A stretch of 58,987 nucleotides of DNA from JALYUA01 sp038229875. GTDB taxonomy: Bacteria > Acidobacteriota > Thermoanaerobaculia > UBA5066 > Gp7-AA6. Of this stretch, positions 27,291-36,016 are shown one piece after another. The notes below the pieces were generated by a model that was not told the DNA's origin, made no database searches, and saw nothing but the letters and a program-made list of their open reading frames with translations. The stretch is from contig JBBROA010000006.1 in NCBI GenBank assembly GCA_038229875.1, positions 1 to 58,987 on the forward strand, in the 5' to 3' direction. The stretch's first letter is position 1, and the number at the start of each line of letters is the position of its first letter. Position numbers and translations under genes: made by a program.

Positions 27291-28412
27291 TCACGCCACC
27301 TTCCCCTCGGGAGGCGCCGCGAGCTTCGCGAGCGTGCCCGTCCGCACCGCCGCGCGGATCTTCTTCATCCACGTCAGGTAGAAGTGGACATTGTGAAGGG
27401 ACAGCAGCATCGGGGCGGAAAAATCCTTCAGCACGAAGAGATTCCGGATGTACGCGCGGCTGTGGCGGCGGCAGACCGCGCAGTGGCAGGCGGGGTCGAG
27501 CGGTCCTAAGTCCTCTTTGAAGCGCTCGTGCTTGATAACGACCTCGCCTTCCGAGGTGTAGGCGTGCCCCATTCGGCCGTTGCGCGTCGGCAGGACGCAG
27601 TCGAAGAGATCGATCCCCGAACGGACCGACTCGAGGAGATCGGAGGGGGTGCCGACCCCCATCAGGTAGCGCGGCCGGTCGGCGGGCAGAAGCGCGGCGG
27701 AAAAAGCGGTGATGGAGCGGATGGCGTCCTTGGACTCTCCCACCGCGACGCCGCCGACCGCGTATCCCGCGAAATCGAGATCGACGACCTTCGAGGTGGA
27801 GTCTCGCCGGAGGTCCTCGTAGGTGCCGCCCTGCACAATCCCGAAGAGGAGTCCGGGCCCTCTGTACGCTTTCTGCGAGCGCTTCGCCCACGCGGAGGAG
27901 AGCCCGCACGCGTTCTCGACCTCGTCGCGCTCGGCGGGAAAGGGCGGACAGATGTCGAGCGCCATCGCGAGGTCGACGCCGAAGTCCGACTGCAGCTCCA
28001 TCGCCCGCTCGGGTGTCAGAAAATGCTTGGTCCCGTCTTCCGGGCTCTGAAACTCGACGCCGTCAGACGTGATCTTCCGGCGCGACGCGAGGCTCATGAC
28101 CTGGAACCCTCCCGAGTCGGTCAGGATCGACCGCGGCCATCCGATGAACGCGTGCAGGCCGCCGGCCCGTCGGATGATCTCGATCCCCGGACGCACCATC
28201 AGGTGATAGGTGTTCGCGAGCACCGCGCGGCAGTCCCACTCCTCGAGCCGGTCGAACTCCACGCCCTTCACGGCGCCGCGCGTCCCGACGGGCAGGAAGC
28301 ACGGTGTCTCAATCTCGCTGTGCGCCGTCGAGAGAACGCCCGCGCGCGCGGAAGAAGACGGGTCGGTCGCGAGGATGGAGAAGGGAAAGGGAAAGGGAGA
28401 GGAAATCGGCAT
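27291..28412 (-). CDS. tgt: tRNA-guanine transglycosylase (queuine tRNA-ribosyltransferase)
   Basis: 373 aa from ATG 28412 (MPISSPFPFPFSILATDPSS); the longer frame upstream runs into the previous gene. Core motifs: TPCFLPVGTRGAVKGV, YHLMVRPG, ILTDSGGFQVMSL (nucleophile region), LFGIVQGG and RNGRMGHAYT, followed by the zinc site CHCAVCRRHSRAYIRNL. It swaps guanine 34 for preQ1 in tRNAs with GUN anticodons. It is the start of the tgt-yajC-secDF unit. Confidence 0.95.
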   Translation of the reverse strand: MPISSPFPFPFSILATDPSSSARAGVLSTAHSEIETPCFLPVGTRGAVKGVEFDRLEEWDCRAVLANTYHLMVRPGIEIIRRAGGLHAFIGWPRSILTDSGGFQVMSLASRRKITSDGVEFQSPEDGTKHFLTPERAMELQSDFGVDLAMALDICPPFPAERDEVENACGLSSAWAKRSQKAYRGPGLLFGIVQGGTYEDLRRDSTSKVVDLDFAGYAVGGVAVGESKDAIRSITAFSAALLPADRPRYLMGVGTPSDLLESVRSGIDLFDCVLPTRNGRMGHAYTSEGEVVIKHERFKEDLGPLDPACHCAVCRRHSRAYIRNLFVLKDFSAPMLLSLHNVHFYLTWMKKIRAAVRTGTLAKLAAPPEGKVA

Positions 28413-28449
28413 GTCGCCGCTCAGCGCAGACGCGGTGGAATCGCCGCGA

Positions 28450-29673
28450 TCAGAAACGGAGCCTCGCGTCCACCGCCCCGCCCAGGTCCCGCCGGTTGGT
28501 CGAGGAGAGCGACGTGCCGCCTTCGGTCGAGAAGACGACCGCGGCATTGACCGACAGCATCTTCAGGCCGAGCCCGATTCCGGCGGAGTAGGCCCAGTGG
28601 GGATCGGGCGCGGCGGAGTCTCGAAAGGTTCCCGCGCGAATCGCGAAGAGCGGCAGCTTGAGCTCGAGGCCGGCGGCGAGCTGCCGGCTGCGCCCGCCCG
28701 GCATCAGCGTGTCGGTCTCTCGCAGGTCGTAATCGACCGCGACGAGAAGCAGGCCGACCGGCGTCACGGCGACGCCCGCGCGCAGGGTCCTCGGCAGCCG
28801 GTACGAGGGCGGCGCCCCGAGGAGGCCGGGGTTCGCCGCGTCGCGCTTCACGTCGAACGTGGGCTCGTTGATCGCGGTCGAGACGAGCCCGAGCCGCACC
28901 GTCCCGCCGAGGTTCAGCATCGCGCCCGCGTCGAACGCGAGCTTCGTCGAGTCGCGGCGGTTCTCGTCGAACGCGCGCCGGGAAATTGCGACCGGGTCCG
29001 AAATGTCTTCGTCGAAAATTCCGCGGTGGAGAAAGTACGTCCGCCCCTGGATGTAACGGACCGTCCCGCCGACGAGCAGGGCCTTCGCCAGAAACGACGT
29101 CGCATAGGAGAACCGCGCTTCGCGCGCTTCCAGCCCCGCGAACGAAAGACCCGTCCTGTTGTTCGCGAATGCCCGCGCCTGGTCGATCGACGGCGGAATC
29201 GGCAGAATGTGTACGAGGTCGATGGTCGGATACACGGCCGAGTACGCGACCTCGCCGATCGCGATCGCAAACCCGCTCTTCGCAAAGACGAGACCCGCGG
29301 CGCCCGAGCCCACCACGCCGCTGCCCGGCTCCGAGATACGGAGGATGTCGGCGACGGCCCCGGGAATCCGGGAGAGGTCCTGCCCGGACCGGATGCGGTC
29401 GAGATCGATCGAGGAGATCCGGTCGACCGCTCCGAGGAAATCATTGCGGTTCGTCGCGACCGCGCCGCCGAAAATCTCGAGGTCGAGCCGCTCGTCGCGC
29501 GCGAGACCCGCGGGGTTGGTCCAGACCGCGGTCCCGTCGTCCGCGACGGCGACCGACGCTCCGCCCATGGCGGCCGATCGCGGGCCGATCATCGGAGTCT
29601 GCGCGAAGCCGACGCGTGGCGCGGAAAGGCCGGCGGAGAGGAGGACCAGGATCAGGAGAGGACGACGCACCAT
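28450..29673 (-). CDS. TraF-like / PorV-like outer-membrane beta-barrel protein
   Basis: About 407 aa from ATG 29673. Signal peptide (LLILVLLSAGLSAPRVGFAQ), then the family phrase IGPRSAAMGGASVAVADDG and TAVWTNPAGLA, then alternating strands ending in Phe (DARLRF), as expected of a beta-barrel. It resembles the conjugal-transfer TraF_2 / UPF0164 group, which are mostly outer-membrane proteins unrelated to conjugation. It is followed 37 bp later by tgt. Function is not known. Confidence 0.75.
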   Translation of the reverse strand: MVRRPLLILVLLSAGLSAPRVGFAQTPMIGPRSAAMGGASVAVADDGTAVWTNPAGLARDERLDLEIFGGAVATNRNDFLGAVDRISSIDLDRIRSGQDLSRIPGAVADILRISEPGSGVVGSGAAGLVFAKSGFAIAIGEVAYSAVYPTIDLVHILPIPPSIDQARAFANNRTGLSFAGLEAREARFSYATSFLAKALLVGGTVRYIQGRTYFLHRGIFDEDISDPVAISRRAFDENRRDSTKLAFDAGAMLNLGGTVRLGLVSTAINEPTFDVKRDAANPGLLGAPPSYRLPRTLRAGVAVTPVGLLLVAVDYDLRETDTLMPGGRSRQLAAGLELKLPLFAIRAGTFRDSAAPDPHWAYSAGIGLGLKMLSVNAAVVFSTEGGTSLSSTNRRDLGGAVDARLRF

Positions 29674-29739
29674 CGGGATCAACCTATCAGGTCTCCGGCG
29701 AATCCGTTCCGGGAAAGAGCAGTCGTGGCCGCCGCTCTC

Positions 29740-30636
29740 TCAGGCCATCGCATGACCGGCGATCCGCTCGAGCACAGAGATCGGCGCGCGCTCGGGGACG
29801 GTCAGCGTGCCGCGCCCGATGATAAACGTCTGCTCGAGCGCGAACTGTCCCTGGAGAACGGCGTGCGTCACCATGTCCGTGAACACCATCCACGTCGCGT
29901 CCGGAGGGAACTCCGGCCGCTCGGCGCGCGCTCCCTCCTGGTACTCGCCGTTCTCCTTCAGGAAGTTGTGAAACGCGAGCATGAACTCGTCGTACGGCGG
30001 CCGCGATCGGACGGGGAGGCCGGCCGCCCTCGCCGCTCGAAGGAGCGAGCGCCCGAGCGTGTGCCGCGACGCGCGCTCGAGGAGTCCGGACGACACCGCG
30101 AACCGCTCGGCGAGCTCGGGAAACGTTTCGCCCGTCTTCCACAGGCGCGCGGCCGCCGGGTTCACGTTGGTGAACACCCGAAAGATCCGATCTCCGCGCG
30201 TCGGGCGCGTCGGGAACGCGTCCACGTGGAGCAGGTCGTTGCGCGCGTGCTGCGACAACTTGCGGCTGGCCTCTTCCTGCGGGCGGAAGCTCGCGTAGTC
30301 CACCTTCCAGCCGCGCGCGTACCCGGGGAAGAGCCCGGCGACGAATGCGACCACGGTCTCCGAATAGCGGCACAGGACCTCGCGGAGCCGCCGCGCGTCC
30401 TCCGGTTGCTGGCGCGCGACGCCGGTCACCCGGCGGCTTTGCGGCCGGTACGCGATGTTCTTGTGATACCCCGCCTCGGCCTGGCGCCGCTCGAGGAGAA
30501 ACGCCCGGTCCGCGGGGGAGATTTCGAAGGGCGTCTTTCCGAACAGGAGGATGTTTCCCTCCTCAAGGACGCGACAGCACTCGCGCTCGCGCTCCGGGCC
30601 GGAGGCGGGCAGAGAGTCGATGCGAACGACGGACAT
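29740..30636 (-). CDS. Kdo hydroxylase family protein (KdoO-like)
   Basis: 298 aa. The Fe(II)/2-oxoglutarate dioxygenase-like core contains NDLLHVDAFPTRPTRGDRIF and VFTNVNPAAARLWKTGE, with the later His in MVFTDMVTHAVLQGQFALEQ. These match the Kdo hydroxylase family, which converts Kdo to Ko in the LPS inner core of some proteobacteria. This implies LPS in the host. The start ATG has GGAGGAGG upstream. It is divergent from the zinc-ribbon protein gene. The exact substrate is inferred. Confidence 0.75.
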   Translation of the reverse strand: MSVVRIDSLPASGPERERECCRVLEEGNILLFGKTPFEISPADRAFLLERRQAEAGYHKNIAYRPQSRRVTGVARQQPEDARRLREVLCRYSETVVAFVAGLFPGYARGWKVDYASFRPQEEASRKLSQHARNDLLHVDAFPTRPTRGDRIFRVFTNVNPAAARLWKTGETFPELAERFAVSSGLLERASRHTLGRSLLRAARAAGLPVRSRPPYDEFMLAFHNFLKENGEYQEGARAERPEFPPDATWMVFTDMVTHAVLQGQFALEQTFIIGRGTLTVPERAPISVLERIAGHAMA

Positions 30637-30690
30637 AGGCGCCTCCTCCGGGGCCGGAGTCTACCGCGCGCGCGGCGCGTGAGCCTGTGG

Positions 30691-30719
30691 TTGACCCCCG
30701 AAAACGTGCGTGCTAGGGT
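30691..30719 (+). promoter_or_regulatory. Sigma-70-type promoter upstream of the zinc-ribbon/folK pair
   Basis: TTGACC (30691-30696), a 17-bp spacer and TAGGGT (30714-30719). The start codon at 30741 has CGAGGAAACG as a Shine-Dalgarno sequence. Confidence 0.6.
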
Positions 30720-30740
30720 GGGCCGCCTTTCGAGGAAACG

Positions 30741-31058
30741 ATGCCCGATCTCGGGAAAAAGTTCGAATGCTTCAACTGCCGGACGAAGTTCTACAACCTC
30801 GGCAAGCCCGAGGCGATCTGCCCCAAGTGCGGGGCGAATCAGAAGGACGCGAAGTTCGACGATCCACCTGCGCCCGCGCCGCGGCCTCCGCGTCGTGCGA
30901 TCCTGATGGAGCCCGTCGCGGAAGAGACGGCGAACGAGTTCGGCGACGAGCCGGCGCCGGTCGAAGAGCCGGAGGAAGCGGCCGACGACGACGAGCTGGA
31001 AGAAGAAGCCGAAGTGATCGACAGCCCGACCGCGGTACGCGAGGAAGAAGAGTACTGA
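30741..31058 (+). CDS. Zinc-ribbon protein with acidic tail (FYDLN/TIGR02300-like)
   Basis: 105 aa. Residues 1-35 form a zinc ribbon (CFNCRTKFYNLGKPEAICPK) with the FYDLN-like signature FYNL. The remaining 70 residues are rich in Asp, Glu and Pro and probably disordered. Small proteins of this type are widespread in proteobacteria and related phyla with no established function. It is 13 bp upstream of folK and probably co-transcribed. Confidence 0.7.
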   Translation: MPDLGKKFECFNCRTKFYNLGKPEAICPKCGANQKDAKFDDPPAPAPRPPRRAILMEPVAEETANEFGDEPAPVEEPEEAADDDELEEEAEVIDSPTAVREEEEY

Positions 31059-31071
31059 CGTCGCGTCCGAG

Positions 31072-31557
31072 GTGTATCTCGGCCTCGGTTCCAATCTCGG
31101 CGATCCCAGCTCGCGCCTGCTCGACGCCCTGGAGCGCGTCGCCCGCGCAGGCGACGTCCTCCGCGTTTCCTCGTTCTATCGCACCGATCCTGTCGGCCAC
31201 GCCGCACAGCCCGACTTCTACAACGCCGTAGCGCTCCTTCGCGTCGCGGTGACGCCCGAGGACCTGTTGCGGGACCTTCGCGCGATCGAGATCGAGATGG
31301 GTCGCTTGCCGCGGTTTCGAAACGGGCCTCGCGAGATTGACCTCGACATCCTCGATTTCGCCGGGCTCGTGAGAACTCGGCCGGACCCCGTGCTCCCGCA
31401 CCCGCGGCTGTCGGAGCGGCGCTTCGTTCTCGAGCCCTTGAACGAGATCGCTCCGGAGTGGCAGCATCCGGTGACGGGGTGGACGCCGGGACGGATGCTC
31501 GAGGGCCTGCCGGCGAAACCGGGCGTCACGCGCGTGCCCCGGGAGGTCAGGCGTTAG
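31072..31557 (+). CDS. folK: 2-amino-4-hydroxy-6-hydroxymethyldihydropteridine pyrophosphokinase
   Basis: 161 aa: YLGLGSNLGD, SSFYRTDPVGHAAQPDFYNA, EIEMGR, NGPREIDLDIL and the substrate loop LPHPRLSERRFVLEPLNEIA. It transfers pyrophosphate from ATP to the pterin in folate synthesis. GTG start at 31072. Its stop codon (TAG) lies at the first unit of the GCGTCAG array, so the last residues (EVRR) border the repeat. Confidence 0.95.
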   Translation: MYLGLGSNLGDPSSRLLDALERVARAGDVLRVSSFYRTDPVGHAAQPDFYNAVALLRVAVTPEDLLRDLRAIEIEMGRLPRFRNGPREIDLDILDFAGLVRTRPDPVLPHPRLSERRFVLEPLNEIAPEWQHPVTGWTPGRMLEGLPAKPGVTRVPREVRR

Positions 31558-31592
31558 GCGTCAGGCGTCAGGCGTCAGGCGTCAGGCGTCAG
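31551..31592. repeat. Heptad tandem array (GCGTCAG)5 with a variant first unit
   Basis: GCGTTAG is followed by five perfect GCGTCAG units. The stop codons of both convergent neighbours, folK (31555-31557) and the TPR-like gene (31575-31577), lie inside the array, so it joins two gene ends. Confidence 0.9.
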
Positions 31593-32489
31593 GCGGGGCG
31601 CCTGGCCGCGTTTGCGCCAGGCCGCCAGATTTTTTCGAGCCTCCTCCTGGATCCCGAGCTCCTCGACGAGGTGCTCGGCTCCCGGCTGGTCCGACGTCAG
31701 CTCCTCTTCGATCTTGATGGCCTCCGCGAACGCGCCCGAGCGCGCGAGCGCCTCGGCGAGAAAGTGTCGGTTGACGAAGTTGCGCGGCGCCTGCGCGACC
31801 GCGAGCCTCAGAAGGCGCAGCCCCTCCGCCCGCGAAACCCATCCCGTCAGAAGGGGAATCTTCGGGGCCTGGTCGTGGACGCGTCCGAGGATCCGATAAC
31901 CACCGCCCTCCTCGAACGCCGGATCGAGCGCGATCAGCGTGAGGCAGTCGTCCCGGATCCGCCGCGCCGCGCCCTTTCGGGCGGCTTCCATCTTGCCGGA
32001 CGCCAGCGACCATTGCCCCCACGCGACCGCGGTCCAGAAAAGCGCGGCGGGCCCGTCGGGGTCCTTTCGAAACAGGTCGGCGGCCTGAGCAGGCTCGAGC
32101 TTCCGGGGATCCGCGCTGCCTCGGCGGGCGCCGACCGATCGGACGGCCTCTTCCCCCGCGCGGCGCGCTCTTTCAAAGACGGCGCGCTGCGCGTTCTGGT
32201 CGAGGCCCGTGTAGCTGCCCAGAAAATAGAGAGCGCGCGCGAGCTTCCAATGAGCCTCGGCTCCCTCGCCGGCCGCCCGCTCGTAGAGAGAGATCGCTTC
32301 CGAGATCTCCCGGGGATTCGCGCGCGCTCCGGTCCTCCCCGCGTCGCGGGCCGCATAGTGGCGGTCCGCTTCGGCGAGGACCGCTGCCGGGGATCCCTTC
32401 GCGGGAGAGATCCTCTCCTCCTGGGCCCGCACGGCCGAGGCCGCCCCGATCAGGACCACGGCCACGGCTTGCCATCGCACTCGCCTCAT
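31575..32489 (-). CDS. Exported TPR-like protein (TatT-like)
   Basis: 304 aa with a signal peptide (WQAVAVVLIGAASAVRAQ) and no lipobox. Helical repeats: AISLYERAAGEGAEAHWKLA, FWTAVAWGQWSLASGKM, and LRLLRLAVAQAPRNFVNRHF. The layout resembles TatT-type periplasmic TPR components associated with TRAP transporters, but no transporter is nearby. Its last residues (LTPDA) come from the GCGTCAG array, so the C-terminus has been shaped by the repeat. Function unknown. Confidence 0.65.
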   Translation of the reverse strand: MRRVRWQAVAVVLIGAASAVRAQEERISPAKGSPAAVLAEADRHYAARDAGRTGARANPREISEAISLYERAAGEGAEAHWKLARALYFLGSYTGLDQNAQRAVFERARRAGEEAVRSVGARRGSADPRKLEPAQAADLFRKDPDGPAALFWTAVAWGQWSLASGKMEAARKGAARRIRDDCLTLIALDPAFEEGGGYRILGRVHDQAPKIPLLTGWVSRAEGLRLLRLAVAQAPRNFVNRHFLAEALARSGAFAEAIKIEEELTSDQPGAEHLVEELGIQEEARKNLAAWRKRGQAPRLTPDA

Positions 32490-32571
32490 TCGCCGCCATT
32501 ATCGACGAGGCGAGGGCAGACCCCGGAGCGCCGAGGTCGCTCCGGAATAGAATCCGGCGCCGGAGGCCGCT

Positions 32572-32868
32572 ATGAGCGAGGACAAACCCGTTTCAGTCAA
32601 GGTGACGATCGACGAGGCGACGGCCGAAGGACAGTACGTGAACTTCGCCAACATCCTGCACAACCCGACGGAGTTCGTCATCGACTTCGGCCGGATCGTT
32701 CCCGGGCGCCCGGACGTGAAGGTGATGACCCGCGTCTTCACCACTCCGTTCCACGCCAAGCAGCTGGCCCGCGCGCTGCAGCAGAACGTCGAGATTTACG
32801 AGCGCAACTACGGAGAGATCCGGTCGGAGTTTCCGGCGCCGCAGGACGGACCGGAGTCGACGAATTGA
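32572..32868 (+). CDS. DUF3467 protein
   Basis: 98 aa. The sequence GQYVNFANILHNPTEFVIDF and the later FTTPFHAKQLARALQQNVEI identify the DUF3467 family, small cytoplasmic proteins of unknown function. TAGAAT at 32548-32553 could be the -10 box, and GGAGG sits 6 bases before the ATG, so this gene has a normal leader. It is convergent with mnmA. Confidence 0.8.
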   Translation: MSEDKPVSVKVTIDEATAEGQYVNFANILHNPTEFVIDFGRIVPGRPDVKVMTRVFTTPFHAKQLARALQQNVEIYERNYGEIRSEFPAPQDGPESTN

Positions 32869-32923
32869 GAAGTGGACGCGAGGGTCAGGAGTAAGGGGTT
32901 AAGAGTTCCCATCGATTTCTTAT

Positions 32924-34054
32924 TTAGTTGACCGCGGAGTACCGCGGCCGTCTCGCTCCCGGTGGTCGCTCGGCTCCCCGAATCACTCCGCCACCCAGGA
33001 CCACGTCCCCGTCGTAGAAGACACACGACTGGCCCGGCGCGACCGCTCGCACCGGCTCGTCGAAAATCACGCGCCCTGAGCCGCCGGCGTCGGGCGCGAC
33101 CGTCGCCGGGGTCTCGACGCCACGGTGACGCACCCGGACGCGCGCGTGGAACGGTCCGTCCGGGGCTCCCGACGGAAACCGCATCCCCTCGACCCTCGCC
33201 TCGGCGACGAGAAGCTCGCTTTCCGCGCCGACGACGACGCGGTTCGCGTCGGCATCGACAGAGAGAACGTAGAGGCGCCCGGCGGCGGCGACGCCCAGGC
33301 CCCGCCGCTGCCCGACCGTGAAGCGGTAGTGGCCCGAATGCTCGCCCAGCGGCTGCCCCGACGAGCCTTCGATTTTCCCGGGCAGCGTCGGGAGCGCAAG
33401 ACCCATCCCGGGCGCGTGCTCGCGCACGAAGTCTCCGGCGCGGTCGCCCTTCGGGACGAAACAGATCTCCTGGCTTTCCTCCTTGTCGGCGGTTGGGAGT
33501 CCCGCCGACCGCGCGAGCTCCCGGACCTTTTTCTTGGCCATCGCCCCGACGGGGAAGCGTGCCGCCGAAAGCTGCTCGGGAGTCAGATCCCAGAGGAAAT
33601 AGGACTGGTCCTTCTCCGGGTCCGCTCCCTTCCGCAACAGAGTCCGGCCGCTCGCGGGATCCGTCCCCGTGCGGACGTAGTGCCCGGTGGCCACGGCTTC
33701 GCAGCCCATGCCCCGCGCCCTGTCCCAGAGGGTCGCGAACTTCACCTTCGAATTGCACGCGGAGCACGGAATCGGCGTCTCTCCGGCGAGGTACGACGCG
33801 ACGAACGGCCGCACGACCTCCTGTGCGAACTCTTCCTGAAGGTCGAGCACGTAGTGGGGGATGTCGAGCGCCCAGGCCACCTTGCGCGCGTCGGACAGAT
33901 CATCGGCGGCGCAGCAGCGGCTGGTGCGGCCCGCCTCGGCCGACCTGTCCCAGAGCTGCATCGATAGCCCCACCACGTCGTGGCCCTCTCGCTTCAACAG
34001 GAGCGCGGCGACCGACGAGTCGACACCCCCGGACATGGCGACCGCAATGCGCAT
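32924..34054 (-). CDS. mnmA: tRNA-specific 2-thiouridylase MnmA
   Basis: 376 aa. PP-loop SGGVDSS near the start; catalytic cysteines in IPCSACNSKVKF (about 100) and EICFVPKGDR (about 200); DQSYFLWDL and the C-terminal beta-barrel ending VVLGGGVI. It puts sulfur on U34 of tRNA Lys/Glu/Gln, using persulfide from a cysteine desulfurase, here encoded two genes upstream. The natural end of the family is near GGGVI; the extra tail of about 18 residues, ending RRPRYSAVN, is encoded by repeat DR2. Confidence 0.96.
   Translation of the reverse strand: MRIAVAMSGGVDSSVAALLLKREGHDVVGLSMQLWDRSAEAGRTSRCCAADDLSDARKVAWALDIPHYVLDLQEEFAQEVVRPFVASYLAGETPIPCSACNSKVKFATLWDRARGMGCEAVATGHYVRTGTDPASGRTLLRKGADPEKDQSYFLWDLTPEQLSAARFPVGAMAKKKVRELARSAGLPTADKEESQEICFVPKGDRAGDFVREHAPGMGLALPTLPGKIEGSSGQPLGEHSGHYRFTVGQRRGLGVAAAGRLYVLSVDADANRVVVGAESELLVAEARVEGMRFPSGAPDGPFHARVRVRHRGVETPATVAPDAGGSGRVIFDEPVRAVAPGQSCVFYDGDVVLGGGVIRGAERPPGARRPRYSAVN
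32926..32980 (+). repeat. Dispersed repeat DR2, copy B (inside the mnmA 3' end)
   Basis: Matches copy A (reverse complement) over about 55 bp with only a few differences, and copy C over about 36 bp. It covers the last 18 codons of mnmA on the minus strand and supplies its stop codon (TAA at 32924-32926). CCGCGG-AGTA-CCGCGG forms a small hairpin. Confidence 0.85.
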
Positions 34055-34143
34055 CTCGAAAGGTTATCAGGCGGCCGGCGGCAGGCATGCGGCGCGACGA
34101 AGTCGCGGGGCAGCCTGGCGGAGAAAGGACGCGCCCGGGGCGG

Positions 34144-34713
34144 CTATTCCTTCCCCGTGACGATCAGCATCAGGGTCGAGCCGCCGATCGAGAACTCGGC
34201 CTGGTTCTCGAGCTGGACCTCGTGGATGCGCTCCTCCCCGACGAAAGTCCCGTTCGTGGAGCCCAGGTCGACCAGCGTGACGATTTCGCCCGTGAGCTCG
34301 ATCGCCACGTGCTGCCGGGAGATCTCCGGGTCTTCGACGTTGATGTCGGCGTCATGGCGGCCGATGATTACCCGCGGCCGGTCGACGATGTGAATCCTGC
34401 CCGCGTCCGGCCCCGCGATGACCGCGACCGAGACCCTCGATTCGGCCGGCATCTTGAGCGGCTTGCCTTCCCTGCGCTTGGGTGCGGCGTCCGGGCCGCG
34501 GGAGGGCTCGCCTTCCTCGTTCGCGAGCCGCAGGACGGTGTCCTCGGCGCCCGATCCCTCGGCGACGGAAGATGGAGGCGCCGCCACGGCGTCGTTGAAG
34601 ATGTCGAAGATCGCGAGGCACTTGGTGCACCGCACCTTCCTCGACGGCTTTCCGGCGAACCGGTCGGGGTCGTACCGGTAACGTGCGTAGCAGCGGTCGC
34701 ACTCGATGATCAT
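34144..34713 (-). CDS. Zinc-ribbon and FHA-domain protein
   Basis: 189 aa from ATG 34713. Residues 1-40 are an MJ0042-type zinc ribbon (CDRCYARYRYDPDRF, then VRCTKC). A disordered linker is followed by an FHA domain (about 95-185): RVIIGRHDADINVEDPEISR, QHVAIELTGE and LGSTNGTFVGE. FHA domains bind phosphothreonine, so it likely reads a Ser/Thr kinase signal. It overlaps the cysteine desulfurase by 4 bp (ATGA) and precedes mnmA by 89 bp. A link between phosphorylation and tRNA thiolation is a hypothesis. Confidence 0.85.
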   Translation of the reverse strand: MIIECDRCYARYRYDPDRFAGKPSRKVRCTKCLAIFDIFNDAVAAPPSSVAEGSGAEDTVLRLANEEGEPSRGPDAAPKRREGKPLKMPAESRVSVAVIAGPDAGRIHIVDRPRVIIGRHDADINVEDPEISRQHVAIELTGEIVTLVDLGSTNGTFVGEERIHEVQLENQAEFSIGGSTLMLIVTGKE

Positions 34714-35864
34714 CGGGACGCCCCCGTGGCGGCGAGGGGCTCCCGCGCCGCGCCGGCCGTGCCGCGAACGGCCTCCACCGCCGCCGGGAGACGGCGGAGC
34801 ACGTCGTCGACCTCGATTTCGCTGTTCCATCTCGAGAGGGAGAACCGCACGACCTCCCGGGCTTCGCGAGGAGAGAATCCGAGCGCGAGGATCGACGGCG
34901 AAGGCGCGAGCGTCCCGCTCGAGCAGGCGCTGCCGGCCGAGACCGCTATGCCTTCGAGATCCAGCCGCATGAGCAGAGTCTCCGCGAGCGCGCCCGCGAA
35001 CCGGATCGCGGTCGTGTTCGGAAGCCGGGGAACCGACGCGCCGATCGCGGTCGATCCCGTGACGACGGCGAGGATGCCCCGTTCGAGCCGGTCGCGCAGA
35101 CGCCCGACCGCCTCGGCGCCTTCTGAAAGCCGCTCGCGCGCGAGGCGCGCGGCCACTCCGAATCCGACCAGGGCCGGCGTGTTCTCGGTCCCCGCGCGAA
35201 GCCTCTTCTCCTGGCCGCCTCCGGCGGTGCGCGCCGCGATCCGCACCCCCTTCCGGATGAAGAGAGCGCCTGCGCCTCGCGGCCCGTGGAGCTTGTGCGC
35301 GGAGAGCGAAAGAAGGTCGACCCCGAGCTCGCGCACGTCGAGAGGCACGCGTCCGGCGGCCTGGACGGCATCCGTGTGGATGACGGCGCCCCGCGAACGG
35401 GCCTCGGGGGCGATCGCCGCGACCGGGAAGAGCGCCCCGTACTCGTTGCTGGCCGCCATGACGGACACGAAAGAGGTATCGGTGCGGATGGCGGCGACGA
35501 CCCGCTGCGCATCGAGCGCTCCGGACGGGTCGGGATCGACCACGCGGGCGGTCAGACCCGGAGCGGCTTCGCGGACCGAAGGGTGCTCGGCTCCCGAGCG
35601 CACCCAGGTGCCTCCCCGTTCCGCCGTCGCGCCATGGATCGCCATCGCGTTCGATTCGGTCCCGCCCGAAGTGAAGAAGACTTCCTCGGGGGTCGCGCCG
35701 ATCAGCCGGGCGACCTGTTCGCGGGCCTCTTCGACGGCCCGGCGCGCGCGGCGGCCTTCGCCGTGCAGCGACGAAGGGTTCCCGTAGAGCTCCAGGGACG
35801 CCTCCATGGCCAGGAGGGCCTCGGGATCCAACTTTGTGGATGCGTTGTTGTCGAAATAGATCAT
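34710..35864 (-). CDS. Cysteine desulfurase (NifS/IscS family)
   Basis: 384 aa. PLP-binding Lys in LSAHKLHGPRGAGALFIRKG, and the persulfide Cys in SAGSACSSGTLAPS (about 320-330). N-terminus MIYFDNNASTKLDPEALLAM is typical. It takes sulfur from cysteine. Position in an operon with mnmA argues that its main recipient is the tRNA-thiolation pathway rather than Fe-S assembly; no isc/suf genes are nearby. Confidence 0.93.
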   Translation of the reverse strand: MIYFDNNASTKLDPEALLAMEASLELYGNPSSLHGEGRRARRAVEEAREQVARLIGATPEEVFFTSGGTESNAMAIHGATAERGGTWVRSGAEHPSVREAAPGLTARVVDPDPSGALDAQRVVAAIRTDTSFVSVMAASNEYGALFPVAAIAPEARSRGAVIHTDAVQAAGRVPLDVRELGVDLLSLSAHKLHGPRGAGALFIRKGVRIAARTAGGGQEKRLRAGTENTPALVGFGVAARLARERLSEGAEAVGRLRDRLERGILAVVTGSTAIGASVPRLPNTTAIRFAGALAETLLMRLDLEGIAVSAGSACSSGTLAPSPSILALGFSPREAREVVRFSLSRWNSEIEVDDVLRRLPAAVEAVRGTAGAAREPLAATGASR

Positions 35865-36001
35865 CGGCCATGGCCTCGGGAGCGATCCGGGGCCGGCCTT
35901 TCTCCAGGGCCAGGGCCCGTTCCGACTCGAGCCTCGCGATTATCCTCCCAACCGCGAAAGTAAAGGGACGGTGAAGGAATAGGCCTGCGAATGTGCGGAG
36001 T

Positions 36002-36007
36002 TAAGAT
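36002..36007 (+). promoter_or_regulatory. Candidate -10 box (TAAGAT) of the GWxTD/VWA gene
   Basis: TAAGAT lies 9 nt before the ATG at 36017, with no Shine-Dalgarno sequence between. The transcript would be nearly leaderless. No good -35 is seen. Confidence 0.4.
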
Positions 36008-36016
36008 CGCAGACCC

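Noticed and set aside
28210..30906. 898-aa plus-strand frame
   Set aside because: Antisense to tgt, TraF-like and Kdo hydroxylase genes; no recognisable fold.
34144..35871. 575-aa minus-strand frame over the desulfurase and FHA genes
   Set aside because: Only its last 189 residues (FHA protein) are real; the upstream part is a shadow of the cysteine desulfurase.
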